Of a DNA stretch of 64,000 nucleotides, positions 45,801-56,895 are shown in pieces. A model generated the notes under the pieces. That model was not told where the DNA came from, did no database searches, and saw only the letters and a list, made by a program, of their open reading frames with translations. The stretch's first letter is position 1. Each line of letters starts with the position of its first letter. The stretch is from Berberis thunbergii (taxonomy: Eukaryota; Streptophyta; Magnoliopsida; Ranunculales; Berberidaceae): the NCBI GenBank assembly GCA_003290165.1, contig QNQO01000526.1, positions 310,001 to 374,000 of the forward strand, read 5' to 3'. A program made the position numbers and the translations under genes.

Positions 45801-46512
45801 TGTTGAGGTCCAGCCCATTAGGGTGGATCCAACTTTGGTAAGTAATTAAACATAATTTCAAGTTTAGTTGAATAAGGAAAAAATATTTTCAATAAGAAAC
45901 AAAAAACAAAAATAAATAGAAACAAAGTTCTATTTGAGGCGGTGTTAATTAAATAGAAACAAAGTTCTATTTGAATAGAAACAAAGTTCTATTTAACAGC
46001 TGGTTAATTAAATAGAAATAAAGTTCTATTTGAGGCGTTGTTGGGCAGCTACAAACAAGTATAAATATGTGCTTAAAACAAAGTTTTATTTATATAGTGT
46101 TTTCAGAGAATGCGTGAATAAGCAACAGATAACATAGTATTCTCTTTGGTGTTTGGTGTGGCTGTGTACATGTGGACGGTGACTCTGTGTCTGATTCTTT
46201 TGACGCAATTTTGTGCGACAAAGTGTGACGCGTAGCTGCTATATCGACTTAGTTTTGTAATTGATTTGGTAGAAGAAGTTGAAGGAACTTTTGGGTTAAT
46301 TTGCTGTGAGGTAACTCATGTTATTTGCTCCTTGTATTACTCAAGCTTTGGGCAAAAAACTTGAAAAATTATTGTACTTCTTCTTATTTGATTAGTAGAT
46401 TCTCTCGGATTTGCCCCGTGGTTTTTCCCTTCACATTGAAGGGTTTTCCACTTAAATCTTGGTGTCTCGTTTATTATTGCTTTAGATTATTTCCTTGGTA
46501 GTTGTCCCAACA
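45801..46512 (+). repeat. Copia 3' LTR, 712 bp
   Basis: It starts TGTTGAGGTCCAGCCC and ends TTGTCCCAACA, with TGTTG...CAACA terminal repeats, directly after the polypurine tract. It contains four copies of an AATAGAAACAAAGTTCTATT unit between about 45,915 and 46,035, and a TATAAATA promoter-like box near 46,061. Confidence 0.82.
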
Positions 46513-46753
46513 TTTGTTATGATACAATTTACTAGTTTGTGGTGTGTTTCCATGATAAAACAATGAAAAGTACTTAATTCTGCATGATTTTTCAACCAAC
46601 CTTATAGGGTGAGCATCTCTCCCTATAATTGTTTGCGTGATGTTGTGAGCATCTTGCCATGCACCATGCTTATTGTTTGCATGAACGTTCCCATCTCCAT
46701 TTCATTCTTTGTATGATACGTAGGAATGATTGTCCACCTCATAAAGAGTACCT

Positions 46754-46887
46754 GCCAATGGCATGACAGCTCAACGGTTAGAGCTTGGCGGATGGTACCA
46801 CTAGGTCATGGGTTCAAACCCAACTTGTAGCATCTTTATGGTTTCTGAGATCCTATAAAAACACTGCTTGCCTTTCAAAAAAAAAAA
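46754..46887 (+). mobile_element. tRNA-derived SINE, copy B
   Basis: It is the same ~120-bp body as copy A at 31,673, with the tRNA-like head, B-box GGTTCAAACC and tail GATCCTATAAAAACACTGC plus an A run. It differs at only a few positions. A clear TSD was not found. Its insertion into duplication unit 2 only shows it post-dates the duplication. Confidence 0.9.
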
Positions 46888-47260
46888 GTGTAATAGCTCC
46901 TGCTTGGTAATTAGCATTGCAAGTGTTAACAAGTTCAGAGTTGAGTGTTATGGAGCTCGCCATGAAAGTTTGTGGTTATTGCTGTGCTTTACTTTCTATA
47001 GTGCTAATAATACGTTCATTGGTTTGTATTTTTTGACGGGCACGAGAGGTGTCAGCGCACATACTAGCAAAGAAACAGGGCATAAAACATACCAGTTGAA
47101 GGGATACAGTCTGATAGAGCCTTGTACTTACTGATGCAATGACAGAAAAAAGCATAACTCACTAGAAAAAAAAATTCATTTTGTTCTTGTGGAATTTTTA
47201 TCTTGATGTTGTACTTTTCAAAGAGCAGACGAATCAAGTTTAATCAAGTCTTATAACTTT

Positions 47261-47378
47261 GAGTGATTCTAGGGAGCGAGGGAGGCCCCCCACTGCCCAC
47301 CTTCCTCGGGATGAGCTAAGGTGTGCATCCCAAGGAGGGTGGGCGGTGGAGGGCTTCCTTCGCTCCCTAGAATTTCAC
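47261..47378. mobile_element. MULE-type hairpin MITE, copy 3
   Basis: The element is flanked by the exact 9-bp repeat TATAACTTT (47,252-47,260 and 47,379-47,387). It forms an almost complete ~43-bp stem beginning GGGAGCGAGGGAGG with about six mismatches. It contains the family core CCTCGGGATG. Confidence 0.9.
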
Positions 47379-47688
47379 TATAACTTTTGGACATGTAGGA
47401 GTATGTTGTTTTCTGTTAATTTCTATCACCAAGGATTTGTGTTGATAATTCACTGACAAGTTTGTGAAGGGTAGGTTGCTTCCACAGCAACTGGTACCAT
47501 TAGCAAAACTCAATCACAGTTTTTTACAGTATCCATGAGGCTCTGGTCATCCGAGACTTCGAAATTCTCAGAATTTGATGATCTCAGAAGGGGATGCGGG
47601 AGTGTATCTTGCCAATGGTCGTACAATTGAATACGAGTCTAGCAGATACAGGCGCACATCCAACAACAGCAGAATGGAATGGGCATGC

Positions 47689-47808
47689 GACCATTGACAT
47701 TCCCACTAATTGACTTGAATCTCTAGCACTGATTGAGAATGTTATCGTGACCATTGACATTCCCACTAATTGACTTGAATCTCTAGCACTGATTGAGAAT
47801 GTTATCGT
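47689..47808. repeat. Perfect 60-bp tandem duplication
   Basis: The unit beginning GACCATTGACATTCCCACTA at 47,689-47,748 is repeated without change at 47,749-47,808. It is probably a recent slippage or an assembly duplication. It is non-coding. Confidence 0.92.
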
Positions 47809-48569
47809 ATCCGTATGTCATGGTGTGTGCGCCCTCTTCCAACTGCATCCTCTAGTGACTCAGCCTTTTGGCTATGCCTATCGTAAACTCGGACTTTTTA
47901 GATTCACTTTCTGACGATTAGGTAGCAGGCACGGAAACGCCGAGTAGATGAGTAGTTTCAAGCATCATGCCTCAGTGTAGTAGTCAGTATATTTAAACCT
48001 AGTGGTTGAGTTTTACAAAACAGGATAGCAATACAGGCACAGAGCTTGTCAACAGATAAGTGAATAAATATAATGGCTGTTATTGCAAAGTAAAATCAAC
48101 TCAAAGCTAAGCAACATCAGACAATGTTAATGAAAGGAGGCTTCATTATCATCACCATTTCCTTCAATGCTAATAACAGTGCATTGGCAACCTCAAATTT
48201 TCATTCAAATAGAACACTAAGCTATTGAATATTAGTTAAATAACAAAATAATAAAATATGGTCAATAAATCTCAGTATTTCGTCAATATCTGCATTATTT
48301 GCATTATAGGTGCGGGAACACACACACCGTCTCAGTATTTCAGTCTCTCAACTTTTCAAGGCCCAACTCTGAGTCTGAGCCAATGTCAAAAGTCATACTA
48401 ATCAAAACCAAATTTTCACTAATTCTTATAGTTGAAATAATCTTCCAAATCTACATTATGGAATTTGGTTGGAGCTGCTGATGGATAGTCTTAAGCACAT
48501 TCATGTATACCGCACGATCAATAAATAAGAAGTCTTCCTGATAAGAATATAACTTCACTTGTCCCCTGA

Positions 48570-48878
48570 TTATTTGGATTTCTTTCCTTGCTTCTTTTTG
48601 ATAACTTCATCAATATACATGATACCTTTGCCTTTATAAACCTCAGGGGGCTTACAACTGCGAACAGCTGCAGCAAATTGATGAACCCTTCCTTTGTCAA
48701 GCCCAGTGCAGCAAACTATGTTGGGTTTGAAACAGAACACACGAACCGCTGGCGGCACAGTCAGCTCAACTTCGTGGCTGTAACCCAATTTAAGATATAG
48801 CAGGCGACCTTCTGCCTCAGCTCTGGCTTTGAATCCGACCCCAACAATCTTAAGCAAGCGAAAAAACTTGGCTTCCAT
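48570..48878 (-). CDS. Mitochondrial 50S ribosomal protein L6 (uL6m), plant short form
   Basis: This intact 102-residue single-exon coding region starts MEAKFFRLLKIVGVGFKAR and ends in the basic EVIKKKQGKKSK tail. It contains LKLGYSHEVELTVPP and GKGIMYIDE, the two conserved uL6 C-terminal domain stretches, at about residues 28-42 and 85-93. Length and both termini match the ~102-aa plant mitochondrial L6 protein family. An in-frame ATG two codons upstream is possible but the family starts at MEAKFF. An acceptor-like CAGCAG lies just upstream, suggesting a spliced leader. It is a structural component of the mitoribosome large subunit, binding near the GTPase-associated region. A ruined paralogue lies at about 41.4 kb. 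Confidence 0.92.
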   Translation of the reverse strand: MEAKFFRLLKIVGVGFKARAEAEGRLLYLKLGYSHEVELTVPPAVRVFCFKPNIVCCTGLDKGRVHQFAAAVRSCKPPEVYKGKGIMYIDEVIKKKQGKKSK

Positions 48879-48939
48879 CTGCAATTCAGGGAACTGCTGT
48901 TGGCAATCTTGATGTACAAGAAAACGTTATTGGAACAAA

Positions 48940-49401
48940 ATATTAACAGATTGAATATGCAATACAAAACAAAAGCTTAAGAAAAATGGATAAAGAAGAT
49001 CAAAAAAGTAAATCATGTGCTATCTTCTGCGTATAAAGAAGAGCTCAACACTGACTTGTTACTTCCATTGACTTATCACGGGGAATTTTCATTAATTTGT
49101 CATTGGCATATAAGTTTTAACAATTCAAAGCACATGGGATAAGATGTGATGCTGAATTTTGCAGGAAAATGAAGAAGAATGGAACAACAAAGGAACGTGA
49201 ACCAGTGAAACATAAATTTGAGTAGGGCATGTTGCTGAGAAATTAATAACTCAATAAGATGAACATCTAGATGTATTATCTGTGTAGTGTCGAAAGCAAG
49301 CAAATACATCATGCTGCTGCTTTAAAGGGAGGCTTGCGAATGGTAAGTCAACAAGGCACATGGAACTACTAAAAACAAAAAATAAAAATTTTGAGAAAAA
49401 A
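48940..49401. other. Upstream flank of the L6 gene
   Basis: This presumably holds the promoter and leader of the L6 gene on the minus strand. I found no convincing TATA box or other gene. Confidence 0.4.
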
Positions 49402-49409
49402 CCTGAAGG

Positions 49410-50104
49410 CAAGGAAGCACGGACTGTTCGGAAAACTTGCCATATGACAACTGACACTCGCCTAACACGCCTCCGACACGCGTTAGACACATGGTTAACA
49501 TGTTGGCAGTTGTCAGACGCGAGGTTGGTATAGTCAACGTGTCAAACCCACATTCGACACACCTGAAACTTGATTAGAACACAATCAAGACTCGACAACT
49601 AACTTTATTTTATTTTTTTACTTTTAGGTGGGCGCATATAGCCACCTAATTTAAAGGTTGTTAGTCCATCTAACGTGAAAAACTTTCAATTGTGATGCAA
49701 GATAAAAAGGGTGATGAAGCATAGAGGTAGTCTATGCTTCTTCTTTCATTTGCTTCTTATCTCCTTTACTTCTTCTCTACTCTACTTTGCTTTCTTCTTG
49801 CAACAGAATATCATTTTCTTCTCCACTTTTTTACGTCTTCTCTATGTTTTTTCTTCATATTCTTTTTTTTCTTTTCCAACACAATTTGTATTTCATTTTC
49901 ATCTTCATGCTTCTTGTTCTTTTTTTACTGAAATTTTTTCTTTATTAGATTATTGTTCATATGTTCTTTTTTTATTAGATTATTATTCATGTTCATATGA
50001 GTCGTATTGTCGTATCCCCAAGTTCTAGTTTTCGGAAAAATGTCGAGTCGGAGTGTTGCATACATGTCCGACACAACACACATGTCCATGTCTATGCATC
50101 CTTG
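49410..50104. mobile_element. Non-autonomous hAT element, copy 3
   Basis: The left end CAAGGAAGCACGGACTG and right end GTCTATGCATCCTTG are the family termini. Flanking 8-mers CCTGAAGG (49,402-49,409) and CCTAAAGG (50,105-50,112) match at 7 of 8 positions. The interior has ACACGCGTTAGACAC-type subterminal motifs at the ends and a TTCTTCTTT-rich centre. No transposase. Confidence 0.87.
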
Positions 50105-50112
50105 CCTAAAGG

Positions 50113-51670
50113 AGTGAAGACCCTTTCAACCTAACGTCAACATGCTTTCATCCCAAATAGTGTCCACTAAAAACTCTTTGCAAAATATATTTATAGCCTT
50201 TGAAAGCTATGTTAAATAGTTCACCATCTAAAGCATGGAGTGTCCTTTGCAGTGTACATACCCTAACACAAGAATTTTATTTTTTTTAATTAAGTGACCT
50301 TGCTACACAGATAGAGAGCTAGAGCCTAAAAGTGTTTCTGACAATTGAGGAAACCTAACCTTGCCCAAAATAGAAAATAAACAAAGTCAAACACAAGATT
50401 GGATTTCACCTAGTTAGCTCCTATCCTATACTTCCTGGATCAGGCTTCAGATCTAAGCTTACCCAAAATCGGATTGGATGTTCAAATCGATCCAAGGTAA
50501 TCTTTAACCATGAATTTTTGCATACACTCTATTTTTGGTGGGGATTTAAATTGTCTCTAATTGTAGTTCTAGAGAGAAAAATAAAAGACCACAATGAGAA
50601 CATGGCATTTGATTACCTTTCTAATTTTTGGGTTTGTACATTTATTTATTTTTTTATTTTTTTTATTTTTCTATTCTTTGTGTGAACCGAATAAGTGTGA
50701 ATCACTTACCTATCTTCTTCATGTCTTTCCAATAGAGTTTGTAAGGTATGTTTCTATATACCATTTGTAAGTAAGTTAAACTCCTTGTCTTCATTTGGTC
50801 AGGGGGTTGAGGCTGCTACCTTCTAAGCATGGTTCTAATATCTTGATATATCGTGGATATATTATGATATTTATCAATTTTTTTCAGTGAAAACATCCAA
50901 ATTATCCATGTTATATCCGAAAATACCCCAATATTAGAGGAATTATCCACACTATCTAAGATATCCTATCGAGATCAATATTTTGAAAATGATTCAAAGT
51001 AGGCAGGGACATAGGGAATTTCGAAGGAATTCGTGTTTGGCTATCAACCTACAACATAGCTTAATAACTTCTACGACTATAGAGTGTCATTACTCAAGAA
51101 ATTGTAGCCAGATGATAGCTGTTATCTGCCTATTGCAAATGATCACCTTATCACTGCTAATTTGATTAACTCTTCCTTCGAAAATTAAACGGGGAACAAA
51201 AATCTTACAAACTTAACATTTTGTGTATTCAGCTTAGAACTTTCAAAGACATCAATACCTAACAATGTAACCAAACAATGCATCAATTGAAGTTGGGGTC
51301 TTAATTCCCCATAGAGTCTTATTGGGTAGTTTTCACAAACACGTGAAAGGCGATTTCCTTTTTTCTCTCTTCAAGTTTAGTTTGCCGGACAAAGGGATGA
51401 CATAAAATATTTGAGATAAAACCCTAAGAAGATTGATGGACTTAACTTTTTTCACGATTTAAATTTAAACCCTAAACTATCTCAACAAAGAAAATGATCG
51501 GAAAAATGCAAGAGACAGAAAAAAAAAAAAAAAAAAGGAGAACTACTTACCTTGTTCAACTTCAAGTTAAAATTCTGAACAGATGGGCAACAGATTCAAC
51601 TTCAAGTTCTAAAGGATTTTGTAGGGATAATCGAGCAAACGAAGCTCAAGCAAGTGATTGTTCTATAGTT
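50113..51670. other. Intergenic AT-rich DNA
   Basis: No gene or repeat family was recognised. Poly-T and poly-A runs near 50,640 and 51,510 suggest old retroposon remnants, but no element could be delimited. Confidence 0.4.
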
Positions 51671-51672
51671 TA

Positions 51673-51763
51673 GAGTGAAATTACAGTAGCACCCTAGAAG
51701 TTATATGAGCATCCCAAAAGTTTGTCCTTTCCTCGCCTGTTTCCTCGACATTTAGAATTCCTG
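51673..51763. mobile_element. MULE-type MITE, copy 5 (degenerate)
   Basis: The right end CCTCGACATTTAGAATTCC and a GAGTGAAATT left end match the hairpin MITE termini. The GC-rich stem is largely lost. Flanks TATAGTTTA and TATTTTAAG show only weak TSD similarity. Confidence 0.6.
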
Positions 51764-51769
51764 TATTTT

Positions 51770-52292
51770 AAGTGATGAAAATGTCTCTAGATCAACTTTG
51801 ACCAAATATTAATGGTCATCTAAAACGTGAAGCCATTGATATGAGAGAGAGGAGGAAGGTGATTTGTGTGAGACTGTGAATGTTATCATTGATTATGGAT
51901 GTTATCATTTTCGATTAACTCCAAATTACTGTTGAACCGAAGACTCTGTGGATTTGTTGTAGGCAACAACTATTTAGCACCACAACTTGTACTCATCCAC
52001 ATCATCAAGCCAATTTTGTTTTTTACATGCCATCCCACGCCATAAAAAAACCCAAACAACCCACAAACACTTTTCTCTCTCCTAGGGTGAGAAATTTGTT
52101 CTCCCTCGCAGACCTCTTTGTCACCAAGCTCTATCCTTCTCGTTGTCTTTTCTCTCCCACCAAGCTTGCCGAAACTTGTCATTGTCCCCGAAACTTGCCA
52201 TTTTCCCCGCTCGGCACAATCAACTCCTAAAGTCTCATTTGTAGTTCCTCAAATATGTTTGTAAGGAGTTTGGTTGAACTTTTTATGTCGAA
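51770..52292. other. Possible 5' region of the MULE
   Basis: This lies upstream of the MULE-like coding remnant. A terminal inverted repeat could not be recognised. No other gene. Confidence 0.35.
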
Positions 52293-54412
52293 ATGGATGA
52301 GTTTAGTGAAGTTGATGATTATAGCCTTGTGGATTACAACGGTGGACGTGTGGGTGAAGAACGGTAACAATTTGAACAGGAAGATCAACTTTTTATCACT
52401 CCACTTGAGGTAAAATTGCATTTTTTTTTCTTTTCTTCTTATGGTGTTATTGTTGTTGTTGCTATTGTTTGTCGATCTTACTTATAATTTCCATTATTAT
52501 TTTATACGTAGTCCTTTCTCATCGGTGTAGTAAGCTTCGAAATACCTACAAACGATCATGTTCATAGCAATGTTGATAGTAACGACATAAACAATGAGGA
52601 AAGAGCATTGGAAGAGGTCCTTGACGATGACGGACTTATTTCTTATGAAAGAGGTTAGGTTCATTCATGTATAACTATTCTTACAAGTTTATTGTTTATT
52701 GGTGTTCCTAACATGTTTTTCTCTTGTATTTTGTAGGTATTCACATCAAGGTCCACTTTGATATCTTGGTGTCGAAACATCGATAGGGATAATAATATAG
52801 TTGTTGTTATCACTAAATCAGAACCAACTAGTCACAACCGTAAGGGTAGGATCCATTTTGGATATGAAAGGGGAGGGAAGGCAGACAATAGGGTAAAGAA
52901 TGTGCTTCGATCAAGCAATACAAAGAAGTGTGCCTGCCTATTTTAGTTGAGAGATCCCACAAGGTAATGACCCTTGGAAATTGCACGCGGCGTGTGGAAC
53001 CCAAAATCATCCTCGAGCAAGATCACTTGTTGATCATTCTTTTGCAGGCAGATTGAATGACGAGGAGATCATATATGTGCAGAATATGTTGAAGTCGGGT
53101 GTCTCGCCTCGTCGTATCTTGGCTGGCTTGAAAGACTTGTATCTGATAATACGTTGAATTTGAAGAATATTCACAATGTCATTTGTTGGATAAAGACAAC
53201 CCAACTAAATGACTGAAGGGTGTTGCAATAGACTATGCACTTGTTGAGCAACTATAATTACATAGAGGGCATACTATGGATAAAGGCAATAGAGTCACAA
53301 ACTTTTTCTGAGTCATCCTGACCCAATTCAATTAGCGAAATGTTTTCCATCTGTCATGATTAAGGATTGCACGTATAAAACTAATCGTTATCGGATGTCG
53401 TTGTCTAAGATTGTGGGTGTTACGTCTTATGAAAAGGAAGATTCATATGCCTAGGCACTGGAAAAACTTCTTGGAATTTTTTAGCCAGACAAGTTGTCAA
53501 CCATATTTGTCAATGATAGATAATTGGGTTTGATAAAGGCCATCGAGCGAGATTTTCCCAAAGCAAAGGATATTGTTGTGCACGTGGCACATAAATACAA
53601 GTGTTGAGAAGAATTGCAAAAAACACTTTAAAGATAATTAGGCATGGTATGAGTTTATAGATTCTTTTTCGGATTTATATAGATCAAGTATGGAGAAAAA
53701 ATGTGATACGACAACTGTTGAGTTCGAGAGAAAATGGGCATCGCACCCGAAGTATTTGGATTATTTGAAGATGGTATGGTATCCGCAAAAGGAGTACTTT
53801 GTGAATACATGGACCAATACTTTCATGCATTTTGAGCAACAGACAACCGGTCGTGTTGAGGGCACACACTCCAAGTTGAAGAACATGTTGGCAAATTCAC
53901 AAGGCAAGTTTATGAATGTATGAACTATAATGCAAGAAATGATCAAAATACAAAACGTAGTTATTGAATCATCCTTTCAACAAAGTTTGACCAAGGTGAA
54001 GACTGAGTATGTGTTAAAAGGTTTTGGAAAACTTCATGGGGTCCGTGGCACGAAGGGTTATTGATTTGATGCTTTTGGAAATGCGTAGGTGTGAATTTGT
54101 GACGAATGATCCTGTGAAGTGTGGATGTATGATTCGAACCACTCATGAGTTGCCTTGTGCTCATGAAATGACACCGTATCAAACCCTAGCAGACAACTTC
54201 CATTGGATACCTTAAACACGTATTTGATGCAACTTAGCACCACACCTATTTATGAAGGTGCAAATGTGATTATAGACCCAGTAGTCGACGCCCTTAAGAT
54301 GTTTAATGAATCCACTTTTGACAAGAAGTTGGTGTTGAAGATGAAGCTTCTAGAGTTGAGTTGCCTTGATTTAACTATAATGATCAAACCATCTGGACTT
54401 TTGGCGGGCAAG
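52293..54412 (+). pseudogene. Mutator-like (MULE/FAR1-type) transposase, heavily decayed
   Basis: Recognisable blocks appear in family order: an acidic start (MDEFSEVDDYSLVDYNGG, from 52,293); a FAR1/WRKY-GCM-like DNA-binding block (STLISWCRNIDRDNNIVVVI, then RGGKADNRVKN and TKKCACLF, ~52.7-52.95 kb); LNDEEIIYVQNMLKSGVSP at ~53.06 kb; and the catalytic-region end RVEGTHSKLKNMLANSQG at ~53.85 kb. A SWIM zinc finger follows (CGCMIRTTHELPCAHE, ~54.12-54.17 kb). Many stops and frame changes separate the blocks, and the metal-binding middle part is largely unreadable. Remaining introns are unclear. It could derive from a MULE or a domesticated FAR1-like gene; lack of intact frames favours an old transposon copy. 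It abuts a CACTA terminus at 54,416. Confidence 0.75.
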
Positions 54413-54415
54413 GGA

Positions 54416-54915
54416 CACTACACCAAAAATCCCCATTAGCAACGGTTTTAAACCGTGGGGGTAACCCATTGTCACGGCTAAGAGCCGTGGGCTACAGAGG
54501 CGTCGCAAAATTCCTTTTAACGGCTATAAATCGTTGCTAAACATTTTAGCAATGGTTTTATGCTTGAGGAGGTGTGGTGATTTTCAACATTTAGCCACGG
54601 TTTTAAACCGTTGCAAGAACAATAGCAACGGTTTTTAACCGTGGCCACAGTAGCCACGATTTTAAGCCGTGATAAGGTATGGATAATAGCAACGGTTTTA
54701 AACCGTGGCTAACAAAGTAGCAACGATTTTAAGCCGTGGTTAACCTTGGCCACGGTTTTAAGTCGTGACTAAACATGGAGAAAGAAGCCGTGGCAAACGT
54801 CATAGCAACGGTTGTTAGCCGTGTCAAGTCATGGCCACGGTTTGAAGCCGTGGCAACTAATGGAGAAAGACCACGGTTTGCAGCCGTGGCAAGATGCAAC
54901 CATGGTTGTAAGCCG
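54416..54915 (+). mobile_element. One end of a second CACTA family
   Basis: CACTACACCAAAAATCCCC at 54,416 is a CACTA-type terminus. It is followed by about 15 AGCAACGGTTTTAAACCGTG-like subterminal motifs to about 54,915. The motif (AACGGTTT...CCGTGGC) differs from GCGACGGTT of the first family. I found no matching inverted terminus downstream, so this is a truncated element or a single end. Confidence 0.72.
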
Positions 54916-55535
54916 TTGGCAGTTAAAACAAAATTCAAAAAAAAAAAAAATCTGGTTTGTTGCAAAAATAATATAATACAAAAAAAAATTAATTTTTTTT
55001 TTTGCTGCTACTGCAGAATTGGAACAATCCAATTTCAAACTGATAATGCAATCACAGAGAATACTGGAAGATGATATTGCAGTTTCAGCATTAATCAAAC
55101 ATTATCAAAAGCATTATCAAGAGAATCACATGAAGGGAAGACAAAGAATTCACAGGAAGGAAAGATTTATTTGATTGGAATGTAAAGGTTACAATGGTCT
55201 GATAGACTAGAATGTATTAGGCACAATTCGAGATTGCCAATCTCCTACACTTGTACAATGTGTTTACAAAAATGAATCAATGCTTTCTGTTACAGACTCC
55301 CCTACTTATATCAATTCCTAAAAGTTCCTAATGCCTTTATAATTCTCCATAAAGCACAAGACAACACTGCATTGATATAACAACAATGCGACAACAGTTT
55401 TGTGTAACCATCCAGACTTCCAGACTTGCTAACAGATAACCCCCCATATTTCCAAGCTGGCTAACAAACTTGCTAACCACTTGCAGACTTGCTAACAGAC
55501 CTGCTAACCAACCATAATGTAAATACAACATGAGT
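54916..55535. other. Spacer between CACTA end and RH7 fragment
   Basis: AT-rich sequence with repeated GACTTGCTAACAGA motifs at 55,420-55,505 (about four). No gene recognised. Confidence 0.4.
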
Positions 55536-55539
55536 ATAC

Positions 55540-55795
55540 CTGCAAGAAATGCATCCAGCTCTTCAGCTAGCACATCAAACACAACACCCTTCCAATCAAT
55601 TGTAAGATAAATTTTAACCCTGCACAAGCCACACCTGAAGTTAATACTCTTATTTTGCTTATTTCACTTGTGAAAAAAATAAATTTTAAAGCACTTACAG
55701 CTGTCTTTGCAAGTGCCTTTGCGAGCAGCTCCAGTACTGAAAGGCCAGATGAACTCAAAATATCTTCAGCTGCAGACTTGAATGCTGGAACCACA
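55540..55795 (-). pseudogene. DEAD-box RNA helicase 7 (RH7/PRH75) C-terminal fragment
   Basis: Two exon pieces are on the minus strand. Exon a (55,795-55,699) reads VVPAFKSAAEDILSSSGLS, then LELLAKALAKTA, with clean CAG acceptor and GTAAGT donor. This is the start of the GUCT domain of plant nucleolar RH7-type helicases. Exon b (55,619-55,540) reads VKIYLTIDWKGVVFDVLAEE and LDAFLAG, the segment that follows the GUCT domain. The exon that should lie between them (containing the KKRSLL..YVTL region of the family) is absent, and no helicase core is found upstream. It is therefore a truncated pseudogene. The CACTA element at 56,138 lies 340 bp upstream of exon a. Family call from memory of the conserved motif. 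Confidence 0.68.
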
Positions 55796-56156
55796 CTGCA
55801 TTTTAAGGTTGCTTAAATATATGCAAGAAATGACATTTAATTATAATAAGAAATCATCTATTACTAGTAATATAAACTACAGAGAACAGTAAATGTTAGT
55901 TTTGAATAAACAAATAGCAAACAGTTAGAAATCTAAGAAAACAAGCTTACAAAAGTTTTGCGCCCAACACATCTATGAACACAAACAAGCTATAAGTCAC
56001 AGAATATGCTATTTCCATGTCTAAATTAAATATCAACTGATAATGAAACATAACGTCTACCAGTAATGGTAGCTGTTTCTAGCCCAAGGCAAGCTGAACT
56101 CATAAAAACATTAAAAAAACAAAGAAATGTGGACTATCACTACAAGAAAATGGGAA

Positions 56157-56292
56157 TTTAGCGGCGGGTATTCAGCGACGGTTCGCAAAAACCGTCGTTA
56201 AATGCTTTATTTAACGACGTTTCGTTGACCGTCGCCAAATAATATTGGTTAATGACGGTTGTGGTTAATTGCGGCTTGCTAATCGTCACCAT
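56157..56292. repeat. Left subterminal repeat array of CACTA copy 2
   Basis: GCGACGGTT, AACCGTCG and related motifs occur directly inside the terminus, as in copy 1. Confidence 0.78.
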
Positions 56293-56397
56293 ATGCTTGG
56301 TCCAAATTCGGCATGGTGGAAAAATGTGCAAATGGGGCACAATTAACAAATCTTGATTGTGTTTTAGATCTTAATACAATCTAATGGATGAGGTTTC

Positions 56398-56572
56398 AAC
56401 CCCAAACCTAACTAATTTATTTTAACTTTCTAATTTATTTTAACTTCCTATTCTTTCTTTTTTTTTCTTTTATTTAACCTAGCTAGAATATTGTTTGGAA
56501 GAAGAAATGATAGAGGAAGAAACGAAGGAGGAATAAGGAGGAAGAAGAAGTGATTGTTGGTGAAACCACTAT
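56398..56572. repeat. Direct repeat flanking the foreign insert in CACTA copy 2, left copy
   Basis: The stretch AACTAATTTATTTTAACTTT through GAAGAAGAAGTGATTGTTGG recurs at about 58,768-58,960. The two copies bracket the ~2.2-kb segment absent from copy 1. Confidence 0.75.
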
Positions 56573-56895
56573 ATGCTGAAATCATCAACAGATAAATCGA
56601 ATATTGTTCACTGTTCTTATTGGTAGAATATTGTTCACTGTTCGTTTCACCTAATTGCATAAAAACTAGTTTGATCTTGTCATACCTAGCTCTACTTGTA
56701 AATTGATTTTCCTGGTGTAGGAGAATTACTATGATACGATATTATAGTGTATATTCTGTCTAAAATAAAGACACCAACCCCAATCCTTCAATGACTTGTA
56801 TTGATCTATTCTCCATATAATATCTTGGGTTTCATTAATTCTTTCACTTCATGTCATGGTTTCCTTGTTTTGAAGCTTGGAAACCTTTGAGTTAC

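Larger units (their letters stand above)
43545..46512 (+). mobile_element. 5'-truncated Copia retrotransposon
   Basis: Coding order integrase C-terminal part, reverse transcriptase, RNase H is followed by a polypurine tract (GGAGGGGGAGA, 45,788-45,798) and a 3' LTR. This is Copia order. Gag, protease, most of integrase and the 5' LTR are missing, so the element is truncated at about 43,545. Confidence 0.88.
46560..48930. repeat. Segmental duplication, unit 2
   Basis: This is the counterpart of 39,950-41,570. It carries a diverged copy of the last-exon region of the Arg/Glu-rich gene at about 47,035-47,090, a SINE, a hairpin MITE, and the intact mitochondrial L6 gene on the minus strand. Each unit appears to retain a different intact gene. 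Confidence 0.6.
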
